This document shows, in pieces, positions 45,738 through 54,818 of a stretch of 64,000 bases of DNA. The translations under genes and the position numbers were made by a program. A model generated the notes under the pieces. It was given only the letters and a program-made list of their open reading frames with translations. It searched no databases and was not told where the DNA came from. The first letter of the stretch is position 1. Each line of letters begins with the position of its first letter. Source of the stretch: Shouchella lonarensis (GTDB lineage Bacteria; Bacillota; Bacilli; Bacillales; Bacillaceae_D); assembly GCF_900096965.1 (NCBI RefSeq), contig NZ_FMYM01000004.1, forward strand, positions 176,635 to 240,634. Direction: 5' to 3'.

Positions 45738-46433
45738 TTAACGAAATTTGATGTTGCGGATAAAGGTATCAAAGAAATGAGCTTCTTCCTCTCCGTTGTT
45801 ACCACACGCTGATTCATCTTCATTAGGGCAAAATAGACTATATTTCACTGTTAAAAATTGATCGCCCTCTTTATCTTGAATCAATGCGAAGTACTTATTA
45901 GCATAGCTTTCTTTCGGATCGGTAATAAAAGCTCTTTTATCTTTTAATCCAAAGTTAGAAGAACCGTAATAAATAACGGTATCTTCTGTTCCAATTTCCT
46001 TGTGATCACCGTTGTAACTAACATCGTCCAGCAACATTCTTAAATTCGTATCAATTCCTCCTTGAGTTACCGCCCCTCTATACATAGTTCGAACCTCTCC
46101 TACAAACTCATTTCCACCTAACTTGTGATCTCCGTCCTTATCTTGGCGCATGCTCAAACGCTCATAATGATCCTTACTAACATACATCGGCCCTTCTTCC
46201 TTCAAATAATACCCCGACGGAAACCACATCGTGTAGTGCCCATTCTGAGATTCGAAGAAATGAAATCCGTCATCCGCCTTTACGCTGCGATCAATAAACT
46301 TGCTCGTGAAAGTATCATCCAATGCAATGTCACCTGTATTACTCATGTTATTTGCCAATACAATCCCTCCTACTGTTAATGCAATGATTCCTACAATCAC
46401 GGTAATTGTTTTCCACCATTTTGACCAAAACAA
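45738..46433 (-). CDS. Candidate membrane-anchored immunity protein, copy A
   Basis: 231 aa with anchor helix (about 8-26), conserved FTSKFIDRSVKADDGFHF and GHYTMWFPSGYYL, a middle section unlike the others (RQDKDGDHKLGGNEF), Cys pair (FCPNEDESAC) and FFDTFIRNIKFR. TTG start at 46433 behind GAGGTGGG. It is encoded 14 nt ahead of lipase A, the natural position for a cognate immunity protein. Confidence 0.75.
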   Translation of the reverse strand: MFWSKWWKTITVIVGIIALTVGGIVLANNMSNTGDIALDDTFTSKFIDRSVKADDGFHFFESQNGHYTMWFPSGYYLKEEGPMYVSKDHYERLSMRQDKDGDHKLGGNEFVGEVRTMYRGAVTQGGIDTNLRMLLDDVSYNGDHKEIGTEDTVIYYGSSNFGLKDKRAFITDPKESYANKYFALIQDKEGDQFLTVKYSLFCPNEDESACGNNGEEEAHFFDTFIRNIKFR

Positions 46434-46465
46434 GCATATCCCACCTCTCTTAGTCTCCTACGTTA

Positions 46466-46879
46466 CTAATCCTGCTGCGATGCTGTAAGCCAGTTTCGTT
46501 GTTTTTTTCTTAAAGTGTTCAGGTCTCTTTCTGCCCAAGCAATCGCGCCGTTATATTCCCTAATCCCTTGTTGTGCCCGTGATAGCGCATCTTGTACCGC
46601 TTCAATGGCACGTTCAATTCGCCTACCTCCTAACGCGTGGTTCTTCCCTAATTGGCTACGATAATCCGTTGTTTGTTTCCTTGCCTCTTTGCCTTTCCAC
46701 ACTTCCCATAAAATTTGCGGATCCCTAATGAGTGAATTGTGGTCGTTAAATACTGACTGGCTTGCTTCTAGTTGCGTTTTTGCTTTTTGGAGTCGCTCTT
46801 CTGCTCGTTCAAGGCGGCTTCTTTCATTTCTGTAATTCCTTAGTTGACTCTGTCTCATATTAATTCTTCCTTGATACAC
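46466..46879 (-). CDS. DUF5082-like helical T7SS partner, copy A
   Basis: 137 aa with two long helices (about 6-45 and 90-132) and WKGKEARKQ between them, the W-x-G turn of YwqH-type partners. Strongly charged, no signal peptide. GTG 46879 follows GGAGGG. First gene after essC, so probably co-transcribed with the secretion system. Such proteins pair with LXG domains to form a secretion-competent complex. Confidence 0.78.
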   Translation of the reverse strand: MYQGRINMRQSQLRNYRNERSRLERAEERLQKAKTQLEASQSVFNDHNSLIRDPQILWEVWKGKEARKQTTDYRSQLGKNHALGGRRIERAIEAVQDALSRAQQGIREYNGAIAWAERDLNTLRKKQRNWLTASQQD

Positions 46880-47212
46880 CGCCGTCCCTCCTCTTCTTCG
46901 TTCATTTCAAGTCATTCTCCTGCATCACCGTATGATCATACAGGAGAATGCTTGCGTCTCTTTAAACGGTTGTCATTGCTGGTGTTTCCACTGCACTATC
47001 GGGAATTTTGATTTTCGTCGTCTCACCATCTACCGCATAGTAACCCATGCCGACTTTGATCGCTTCTTTTCCGCCTTGTAAGTTTTTAAGTACGGTCTGG
47101 TCTCCTGCTTTCACAAGTAAGATGCCTTGACGGACTTTTCTTAGCTCTGTTCCGAATTCGTTCCCCGCGGAGAATTCGCCGGTATTGCCTGCCGCAATCA
47201 CCTTTAAGCCTA
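46872..47212. repeat. essC 3' end, parental copy of the 43212 duplicate
   Basis: Matches 43212-43552 with about nine differences. Homology ends inside essC at codons for LGLKV. Confidence 0.92.
46913..46950 (-). promoter_or_regulatory. Intercistronic hairpin after essC
   Basis: CATTCTCCTG (46913-46922) pairs perfectly with CAGGAGAATG (46941-46950). No T run follows, so it may stabilise the essC message or partly limit read-through into the effectors. A copy with the same stem is at 43253-43290. Confidence 0.6.
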
Positions 47213-50200
47213 GGTTTGCGCCGTTTTTGACGGCATCGCTTAACTTGCGTGTTGTAGCCGAGTTCCCGTATGGGTCGGCATCTCCGGTAATATTTTGACT
47301 GATCTTCGCCAAGTTGTCGATCACAAGGATGATTGGTTTAAAGATTGGTGATGGCTCCTGATTGCTTAGTGCCGCTTTATATAACTTGCTGCGAGCTTCC
47401 ATTGTTTCTGTCAAATCATCCAACCACGCAAGTGTCTCTTCTTCCGTATCAATCGTGCGCAAACGGTCATCTTGAATAAACTTCGTTAAGGCATAGCTTG
47501 GTCCGTCGCACAACACTACCTCTTCCACTTCTCCTTGGAGATAAGATGAGATGAGCACTTTTAAGACGTTTGTCTTCCCTGAACCAGGAGTACCGATCAC
47601 AAGGCAAGAAGGGTGTGTATCAAACTTCGTATAAACGGGCTGAACTGTGACTTCATCTAAACCAATTGGCACGTGATCGCCTTGACGCTGCGCCCAGTCT
47701 TGCTTGAAGGCTGAGAGGGTGAGTACCGGCGGCAACATCGCCATCCCTTTTGGTCGCGATGCTTGTTTATACTGGCTGTTTACTGTTTTAATGGCTTTCT
47801 TTAAGTGCTCCAGTACTGCAGATTCGCTGTCACCTGAAACAGGGAGATACATTTGCGCAAAATCGCTCGTTTTTCTCGCAATGATCCCGCGTCCTGGAAT
47901 TGGTTCAATCGCAAGTTTCGTTCTGCCAAGTACGGTTTCTATTTCCGACTGACCGATCATGTAGTGACAAATCTTCATCGGCATGTTGTTACGGAGCGGT
48001 GCGCGCACCACGTTGGTAATTTGCGATGAGGTGATCATCATAAATACGCCGTAAGACTGGCCGTCCCGGGCAATTTGAATGTATCTCGCATCGAGTGGTT
48101 CAAATTCTTCTTTCACAAGCTCATATCCGTCAATCACCACATACATGACTGGCAACGGTGCTTCTGCCACCTCGTTGTACATGCGGATATTGCTTACTTC
48201 TTCTTTGGAAAATAGCTCACGTCTTGCTTCAATTTCCTCTTGGATGAAGTCCATCATCTTTTCGATTTTCGCGTCGTCATCCATTTTCGTGTAGTCTCCC
48301 GTATGAGCGAGTTGCTTTAATGGCAGAAGGGCCCCATTTCCGAAGTCAAAGATATAGTAGTGGAGCGCATCAGGACCGACCACTTTTGCAAGTGACAATA
48401 GTAACGTCACGAGCGTCGTCGATTTTCCGTAGCCACCAGAACCAAATACCGCGACGTTTGTGTCTTTCATCCATTCATAGTACACCGGGTACTGCGCTTG
48501 TGCTTCTGGGTCGTCTGCGAGCGCCAGTGGAATCTTAATTGTTTTATCGTCGCGCTCCCACACCGGCTGGACAATACGCTCTTCAAGAGGATCAAGCCAC
48601 GGGCTCGGGGCTCGCTGAATGCCCATCTTTTCTGTTGTTGCGACAATTTCATGTGTGACTGCTTCAATCTCGGTGATACCTTTTTCGTGTTTCTTTTTCT
48701 TTTGATCCGTTTGTGTATCTGAAATCATTTCTAAACCCAAGTCATGGACGCGGGCCACGTCATTTTCTTCTTCGACAATGTCTTGCATGTACGGCGCACC
48801 TGACCAAGCGGCTTGAAACAAGTCGTATTGCTCGTTGTTGCCGATTTGCAAGTAGCCGCGTCCTGTTTCTGTGATGTTAGCCGCATCGGCATTTTTGAGG
48901 ATTTCTTTTGAGTCTGCCTCATCTTGTACTTTTAACGCCACTTTGAAGCGGGAATTACTCCAAATTTGTTTGTCGACTACACCAGGCGGCTTTTGGGTCG
49001 CTAGTAAAAGATGCACCCCAAGGCTTCGTCCAATCCGTGCCGCTGACACAAGTTCTTTTATAAAATCAGGTTCTTCTTGTTTGAGTTCCGCAAATTCGTC
49101 ACTGATGAGAAATAAGTGCGGCATCGGCTCCAGTGCCTGTCGTTCTTTATAGAGTGCCATATAGTCGTTAATATGACTGACGGAAAACTGGTCAAATAAA
49201 CGTTGGCGCTTTTTGAGCTCTGACTTAATTGACAAAAGCGCGCGTTGCGTGAAGTTCGGGCTGTCGGCGATGTTCGTAATGACACCTAAAAGATGCGGAA
49301 TATCTTTAAATGGTTGTGCCATGCCCCCACCTTTATAGTCAATTAAAAGAAAGGCGACTTCATGTGGATGGTAGTTTACTGCTAATGATAAGATATACGT
49401 TTGTAGAAACTCGGATTTACCAGAACCTGTCGTTCCTGCAAGCAAGCCGTGCGGGCCATGCGCGCGTTCATGCACATTTAATTCTAAAATATCGTCCTTC
49501 GTTTTATAGCCGACTGGAACGGATAGCGAAGCTGCGCTGTTATTTTGTTGCCAACGCGCATCAATGTGCAGCTCACGTGCTTCTTTTGCGTCAAATAAAT
49601 CCATAAACGACACTTTATCGGGAATTGAACGGATCATGCCGAGTTTGTGGTCAAGAGAGAATAACTTGCGGGCAAAGGCTTCATTTGTCTCTTCATCGTG
49701 CGGTTCAAATTGGAATCGTTGATGTGCCGCTTTCCGTTCCTGTAAAACAATTTCTCCTTCTCGCTCATTGATCGCTTTCACCACCGTATGCACATGTTCA
49801 GATAAGTTTTCCTCTACTTTTGTCATAAATAAAACAGAAGCGTCAATTGCTTTGTCTGGACCTTCTAAGTACTCCATGATGGCGTGTTCGCTCACAAGTG
49901 ACCGATCTGCGACGAGAAACATCACGTGTGGAGTAAACCGTTTGCGCTTGTTTTGGTCTCTTGATTCTTGTTGTAAATCGCGCTCACGTAATACTTCATA
50001 TAATGAGCCTAACAATTGATCACGTGTTTGATCATTGTAAATCATGCCTCTTGCATGCATACCAATCAATTGAAAATGTGGAAGCCACTTCATCCAGGCC
50101 CAATTTTCATAATCATTTTCATGAAAGATCGCCACAAACCGTAAATCGTGGTAACTGTGCGCAAAAGCAAGTTGCCCAATCAATTGCGATACTTCTTGTT

Positions 50201-51500
50201 GCACAATGTGTGGGTAGCCCACATAACCAATTGCGCCACGCGATAGGTTTAAGCGAAGCGGAACATCTTTCACTGTTTCATAGGCTTTATATAATTTATC
50301 TGATTCCTCCAGCAGATGGTCGCGGTCACGGTTCGCTAAATCCCCACCTGGTTCGGACAATTGAAAACTGACATGCACATCTGCCCGCCCAACACTGACA
50401 TGCATAAAGTCTTCGTCTTGAGGCGTCTTCTCCCAAATACGCGCATAAATATGTTTGGTCATATATTTAACTTCTTCAAATGGAGGAAAGTGGTAGTTCA
50501 GCGCATGACGTTGCTTTTCCGACAACTCATGAAGCTCTTCTCTTTTTTCATTTAAGTAGCGGTTATATACACGTTGTCGTTTTTCTTCCTTTTCTTTTGC
50601 AATACGCTTATCACGGAAGTGGCGTGTAATCGACATTGTAATCGTCGCAAGCAGCATCGTCATCGTAATGATGATATAAAGCCCTCTAGGAATAAACAAC
50701 ATCACCCCTATCATTGCAAGCAACATCACAAATGGAGGTAAAATCAACATCCAGAGCGGTGTGCGGTTGTCTTCAACCTCCTGACTTGGAAATGAAAATT
50801 TCACACGATCATCTGGTTCTTCATAAATCATCCGTGGGGTACGACGGTAAATCGGGTAATGAACCTTTGTCTCTGACGTCGGATGTGCTGTTTCAGGCAA
50901 GTTCGTTTCATATTCATGATGCGCTTTGATCATAAGCATGTCTGTTTCTTCAATGGTGAAAGTGTAAAAATTAACCCATAACGTGTCGCCGTCTAATACT
51001 TTTGTTGGTTCGGTTACTTGATGGCCGTTCACATATAAAACAGATGTCGTTGATGGGTGAACGATCCAGCCATTCGCTCGTGTCTGTAGGAGCGTACATA
51101 TTTCTGTACTCTCTTGAGCAATGGTTGGAAGAACAATCTCGGCTTGTTTTGATGCGCCTTGAGAAATCGTGAGTGTTTTCCTCTTACCGATGTAGTAGGT
51201 TTTCTCGTCAAATACTTTATTTGTAAATATGAATGTTACAGTTCCTTGCGGCGTGGTATACGCATAGCGTTCATTCGGCTGTAGTATTTGTTTCATCCCT
51301 AACGCATCTGTAAGCAAACACTGATCTCGCGTATCGTCTATTTGAACATGTACAACTGTATTTTTTAAGATTGAAATAAACACATCTGAAGTAAGGGCAT
51401 CTCCTATTGAGACATGGCGGTCATCAAGCTGGGTGACCTGATAGGTTTGATCATAAAACATCCATACTTGCGGATTAACATTGTTTCCTTGAGACGGCAT
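46962..51500 (-). CDS. essC: T7SS FtsK/SpoIIIE ATPase EssC (YukBA)
   Basis: 1512-aa motor of the type VIIb secretion system. The N-terminus has two FHA-like domains (to about residue 190), two membrane helices (about 248-290), then three ATPase domains with Walker A AGTTGSGKS near 690, FGSGGYGKST near 1020 and IGTPGSGKTN near 1305. The first is the canonical active one; the second has the sequence GSGGYGKS, complete enough to bind ATP. The C-terminal domain is where substrates are selected and where S. aureus essC variants differ. Full length as one ORF, as in B. subtilis YukBA. GGGGGGTG before the ATG. Confidence 0.96.
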   Translation of the reverse strand: MPSQGNNVNPQVWMFYDQTYQVTQLDDRHVSIGDALTSDVFISILKNTVVHVQIDDTRDQCLLTDALGMKQILQPNERYAYTTPQGTVTFIFTNKVFDEKTYYIGKRKTLTISQGASKQAEIVLPTIAQESTEICTLLQTRANGWIVHPSTTSVLYVNGHQVTEPTKVLDGDTLWVNFYTFTIEETDMLMIKAHHEYETNLPETAHPTSETKVHYPIYRRTPRMIYEEPDDRVKFSFPSQEVEDNRTPLWMLILPPFVMLLAMIGVMLFIPRGLYIIITMTMLLATITMSITRHFRDKRIAKEKEEKRQRVYNRYLNEKREELHELSEKQRHALNYHFPPFEEVKYMTKHIYARIWEKTPQDEDFMHVSVGRADVHVSFQLSEPGGDLANRDRDHLLEESDKLYKAYETVKDVPLRLNLSRGAIGYVGYPHIVQQEVSQLIGQLAFAHSYHDLRFVAIFHENDYENWAWMKWLPHFQLIGMHARGMIYNDQTRDQLLGSLYEVLRERDLQQESRDQNKRKRFTPHVMFLVADRSLVSEHAIMEYLEGPDKAIDASVLFMTKVEENLSEHVHTVVKAINEREGEIVLQERKAAHQRFQFEPHDEETNEAFARKLFSLDHKLGMIRSIPDKVSFMDLFDAKEARELHIDARWQQNNSAASLSVPVGYKTKDDILELNVHERAHGPHGLLAGTTGSGKSEFLQTYILSLAVNYHPHEVAFLLIDYKGGGMAQPFKDIPHLLGVITNIADSPNFTQRALLSIKSELKKRQRLFDQFSVSHINDYMALYKERQALEPMPHLFLISDEFAELKQEEPDFIKELVSAARIGRSLGVHLLLATQKPPGVVDKQIWSNSRFKVALKVQDEADSKEILKNADAANITETGRGYLQIGNNEQYDLFQAAWSGAPYMQDIVEEENDVARVHDLGLEMISDTQTDQKKKKHEKGITEIEAVTHEIVATTEKMGIQRAPSPWLDPLEERIVQPVWERDDKTIKIPLALADDPEAQAQYPVYYEWMKDTNVAVFGSGGYGKSTTLVTLLLSLAKVVGPDALHYYIFDFGNGALLPLKQLAHTGDYTKMDDDAKIEKMMDFIQEEIEARRELFSKEEVSNIRMYNEVAEAPLPVMYVVIDGYELVKEEFEPLDARYIQIARDGQSYGVFMMITSSQITNVVRAPLRNNMPMKICHYMIGQSEIETVLGRTKLAIEPIPGRGIIARKTSDFAQMYLPVSGDSESAVLEHLKKAIKTVNSQYKQASRPKGMAMLPPVLTLSAFKQDWAQRQGDHVPIGLDEVTVQPVYTKFDTHPSCLVIGTPGSGKTNVLKVLISSYLQGEVEEVVLCDGPSYALTKFIQDDRLRTIDTEEETLAWLDDLTETMEARSKLYKAALSNQEPSPIFKPIILVIDNLAKISQNITGDADPYGNSATTRKLSDAVKNGANLGLKVIAAGNTGEFSAGNEFGTELRKVRQGILLVKAGDQTVLKNLQGGKEAIKVGMGYYAVDGETTKIKIPDSAVETPAMTTV

Positions 51501-51506
51501 TACTCA

Positions 51507-52820
51507 TCACCCCCCGTCCTCTTTGCCTTTGTCGTCTTCCTGATTATCTTCTTTTTCTTCCTTATGTTTCTCTGTTGGTGCTTCTTCTTCAGCTTCCGGT
51601 TCTTCTTCCACAGTGGACGCGCCCTCTCCAGATGCTGGGATGGTCTCTGCTTCTTTCATTTCTTCCAGCGTTTTCTGGTATTGGGCAAGCTCCGCATCAA
51701 CTTCTTTTAACTTTTCTTCACGTTCTTTGCCGGATAACTGTTTATCGTTACGAATTTGTTCGCGCAACTTGACATTCGCATAAACGAGCCACTCTGGGTC
51801 TTCTAAACCACGGGCAATGTCAAGCGCCTCTTCATTCTCACCGCGACCAATCGCAATCCAGTACTCAAAATAATCTTCTAGCGCTTGGAGCACAAGGATA
51901 TTTCGCAAGTTTTCCCGCTGTTCATCTTTCAGACTCTCGACCGCAACGTAAGATTGTGCCAATTGATACTTCACGACTTTTGGCATTACACCCGTTTTGT
52001 ACGGTTCAAGCACATCAATCACTTCACTATAATTTTGATTCAAGTAAGCCGTGTGACTTGCGGTGAATGCTTCTTGCCGGGGCTGTACAAAAGCAAAGGT
52101 GTACACCGTGAAAAAGATCAATGGAACAAGTGCTGCAATCGTGCCCACGAGTGTCCATTTTCGCACAAGCCACTTTCTCATTGGCATTTTATGATACTGT
52201 TTCTCACGCGCTTCATGTTCTTTCGTCCAACGTACAATTAATGTATGTAAGCCTGAAATCGTTTCTTCATTTAATATGCGTTTTGCTTTTTCGGACATTT
52301 TCAGCGTACCTGTATTGTTCATATACGCTTTAAAATGGTGTTCTCCGTCTAACAAAGTAAGCAATGTTGCACGTAATTCCGCAAAAAGCTTGGCATCATC
52401 TTTCACATAGGGAGGCAAGCTCTCTTGAATACCGTAATAAATAAACGATACACTCAGCCCTGCATCTACCAATACATTTTCGGGAGAGATGATCAAATGA
52501 AGCCGTGCACTGTCATGTTGCTTCACTGCTTGGATGAGAGAGTAGGCAACAAGCAGCTTACTAGCATTATCTTTTTCTTTTAGTCTGTGAAAAGGGATCA
52601 TCCCTTCCTCGGGGGCGATGACCATACACAATTCGTGTTTCTGTTTCTTCCATGTTCGTTTCATGTTTGCGTCATATTCTTCTAAAACGCCAGGTTCCAG
52701 GTGCGTCGTCAATTTCACTTCTGACTCTTGGAATCGTAACAGATATGTATTTGTTTCTTTGTCTCGTTCAAATATGGCGCCTGTTTGTTCTTCTAAATAA
52801 AAGGCTTTTCTCTTCTCCAC
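51507..52820 (-). CDS. essB: T7SS membrane pseudokinase EssB (YukC)
   Basis: 437 aa: a cytoplasmic pseudokinase-like domain (about 1-210), one membrane helix (about 220-240, VGTIAALVPLIFFTVYTF), an external helical part and a long Glu/Lys-rich tail. Core structural subunit of T7SSb. I start at GTG 52820 because GAGGGA lies 7 nt ahead; GTG 52835 is crowded by its ribosome site. Ends 6 nt before essC. Confidence 0.93.
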   Translation of the reverse strand: MEKRKAFYLEEQTGAIFERDKETNTYLLRFQESEVKLTTHLEPGVLEEYDANMKRTWKKQKHELCMVIAPEEGMIPFHRLKEKDNASKLLVAYSLIQAVKQHDSARLHLIISPENVLVDAGLSVSFIYYGIQESLPPYVKDDAKLFAELRATLLTLLDGEHHFKAYMNNTGTLKMSEKAKRILNEETISGLHTLIVRWTKEHEAREKQYHKMPMRKWLVRKWTLVGTIAALVPLIFFTVYTFAFVQPRQEAFTASHTAYLNQNYSEVIDVLEPYKTGVMPKVVKYQLAQSYVAVESLKDEQRENLRNILVLQALEDYFEYWIAIGRGENEEALDIARGLEDPEWLVYANVKLREQIRNDKQLSGKEREEKLKEVDAELAQYQKTLEEMKEAETIPASGEGASTVEEEPEAEEEAPTEKHKEEKEDNQEDDKGKEDGG

Positions 52821-52842
52821 TTTTTTATCCCTCACTTCCTGA

Positions 52843-53082
52843 TCATAATACCTCTAAACGATCCCCACTCGTCACGTAGCTTTCTGCCAGAACGTCATGT
52901 CCAGAAAGCGTCCGTGCTTTATTTTGAATTCGCAACCAGCTACCTTCACGTCGTGGCACAGATAGTTGTTCGATTTTCCAAACCGTGTCAACGACTTTTT
53001 TTGCCGTATATTGATCAGATAAACGTAAATCAAACTGTTTTCCATTATATCTTCTCATGTCAATTGTCACTTGAATATACAT
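52843..53082 (-). CDS. yukD: T7SS ubiquitin-like protein YukD (EsaB)
   Basis: 79-aa ubiquitin-fold protein, starting MYIQVTIDMRRYNGKQFDLR and ending SGDRLEVL. Cytoplasmic regulator or assembly factor of T7SSb. Sits between esxA and essB as in B. subtilis yukEDCBA. TAGGTG precedes the ATG. Confidence 0.93.
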   Translation of the reverse strand: MYIQVTIDMRRYNGKQFDLRLSDQYTAKKVVDTVWKIEQLSVPRREGSWLRIQNKARTLSGHDVLAESYVTSGDRLEVL

Positions 53083-53155
53083 CGTTTTTCACCTACAATA
53101 TAAGATAAGACGCAAGTTACATACATAAACTGCGCCTCATCAAGTATTCATTCAT

Positions 53156-53449
53156 TTAACCGCGGATGCGGGAAGCAATGTTTGCATCATTCTCTTCAAT
53201 GGCATTAGCTGATTGTCGCAACTGTTCTGAGATTTGAGCCGCTAATTCCTTCATTTGAACGAACGACGGCCTCAATTCTTCGTATTGTGAGACAAATGCC
53301 TCTTGTGCGGCACCTTTCCAACTATCCAGTAAAAATCCTTTCTCCGTGTCCAAATCCCCTATGACACTTTCAGTATTCTCACTTGCTTTCATATACCTGT
53401 CCGCGCTCCCACGCAGTTCTTCCGGTTTTGCATCAATATGTTGCGCCAT
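53156..53449 (-). CDS. esxA: WXG100 protein EsxA (YukE)
   Basis: 97-aa helical hairpin secreted by the T7SS: residues DSWKGAAQEAF carry the W-x-G turn and the C-terminus has the export-type pattern. ATG 53449 with AAGGAGG ahead; the frame extends to 53503 without a better start. First gene of the secretion operon. The 290 nt upstream hold no gene I can support. Confidence 0.95.
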   Translation of the reverse strand: MAQHIDAKPEELRGSADRYMKASENTESVIGDLDTEKGFLLDSWKGAAQEAFVSQYEELRPSFVQMKELAAQISEQLRQSANAIEENDANIASRIRG

Positions 53450-53740
53450 GTGAATCTCCTCCTTAATTTGGTTTATCATAGTAATTCCTAGAAACAATTT
53501 CATTTTAACATAGCAACAATCAAGTGTATATGATCATCAGAAAATGTAACCTAAAGTTTATAATTTAAGATTAATTATTTTGATTTTATCGGCGTTACGT
53601 TAAATGTACACTGGATTAGCAGCATTCTAAAAGTGTTGAGCTGTTATAGCATATGAAAGGTATCCTTGCTTCTAGAGCAGCATTTCATTACTGTCATATT
53701 CCAACTCCGCATATTCTTTTTCACAATCGCACAACGCCCC

Positions 53741-54793
53741 CTACCTCAACCGCAGCTCAACACTAACAGGGTTATGGTCACTATGTTCAAACCTTAGATC
53801 TGTTCCTTCTACCCGAACAATTTCTATATTTGGTGACACTAAAAACCCGTCAATCACCGTCTCGAACGTTTCCCCTTCTACGTATGGTGCAGATAAATCT
53901 CGCACCGTCATCACCTCACCGTCGACAGCCCATTGAAAATCACCGGTATTAAAGTCGTCTGGCAACTCTGCCACCCACTCTGGCCATTCCCCTATATTTT
54001 CCTCCTGCAACAATGCTTCCGACAGTAAATGATTCCAGTCTCCACCTAAAATAACATAATCACCATTCCCGTAGTACTCATGCATATATGTTTCTAAAAA
54101 TGCGAGTTGTTCTTTTCTGACTTCAGCGCCTCTATCGTAAGCTGACAAATGTAAATTTACTACCCGCAACGTCTGACCATTTTCAACTGGTATTTGATGT
54201 TCCACAATCGCCCGATCTAAATCAAATAATCTTTTTGGCCACGGCTCGTCTCCAGGTAATTGAAACAGGGTTGCCTCATCAATCTTGTATGTTGAAAATG
54301 TCACTAACCCCGAGATCACATATCCCATTGGATTCAACACTGGGACAGGGACCCATTTGGCATCGTAGTTTTGTCCAAACGTCGCTGCATAGTCAGTTAA
54401 ATCGTCTTTAAAAAATTCATACTGATTGATATCAAAGGAGCGCGAAGCTTCTATATCCACCTCTTGTAGCAAAACAAAATCAGCCGCTTCTTCTTGTAAA
54501 AAAGCAAGCATATGAGCTAAATTTGTAGACGTCTGCGCTTCACTACTAGCGCGCGACCCCTTTCCACCATCCATAAAAAAATCTTGGTCATTGTCTAGTC
54601 CCGCATAGCCAATGTTAAATGTTGCCACTTTAAATGTGTCGTCCGTACGCAATACTTTCTCCTGCTCATTTTCAATTTCGACGGACAACATATCTGGCGG
54701 CGTTTCGTTTGTCACCGTCATAAAACCAAGAAAACCACCCAAACCAAGACATAAAAGGAATACAAGTGCAACCATTCCTTTGACCAGTTTCAT
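53741..54793 (-). CDS. Exported endonuclease/exonuclease/phosphatase-fold protein
   Basis: 350 aa with an N-terminal anchor or signal helix (residues 5-27). EEP-family motifs are in order: ATFNIGYA, LLQEVDIEA, NLHLSAYD, GGDWNH and SDHNPVSVEL. The enzyme could be a nuclease, a phosphodiesterase or a sphingomyelinase-like lipid phosphatase; it acts outside the cytoplasm. GGGAGGGGG before the ATG. It lies between the T7SS locus and the housekeeping block, and is transcribed in the same direction. Confidence 0.87.
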   Translation of the reverse strand: MKLVKGMVALVFLLCLGLGGFLGFMTVTNETPPDMLSVEIENEQEKVLRTDDTFKVATFNIGYAGLDNDQDFFMDGGKGSRASSEAQTSTNLAHMLAFLQEEAADFVLLQEVDIEASRSFDINQYEFFKDDLTDYAATFGQNYDAKWVPVPVLNPMGYVISGLVTFSTYKIDEATLFQLPGDEPWPKRLFDLDRAIVEHQIPVENGQTLRVVNLHLSAYDRGAEVRKEQLAFLETYMHEYYGNGDYVILGGDWNHLLSEALLQEENIGEWPEWVAELPDDFNTGDFQWAVDGEVMTVRDLSAPYVEGETFETVIDGFLVSPNIEIVRVEGTDLRFEHSDHNPVSVELRLR

Positions 54794-54818
54794 TGAACCC
54801 CCTCCCGTCTCCTAGATT

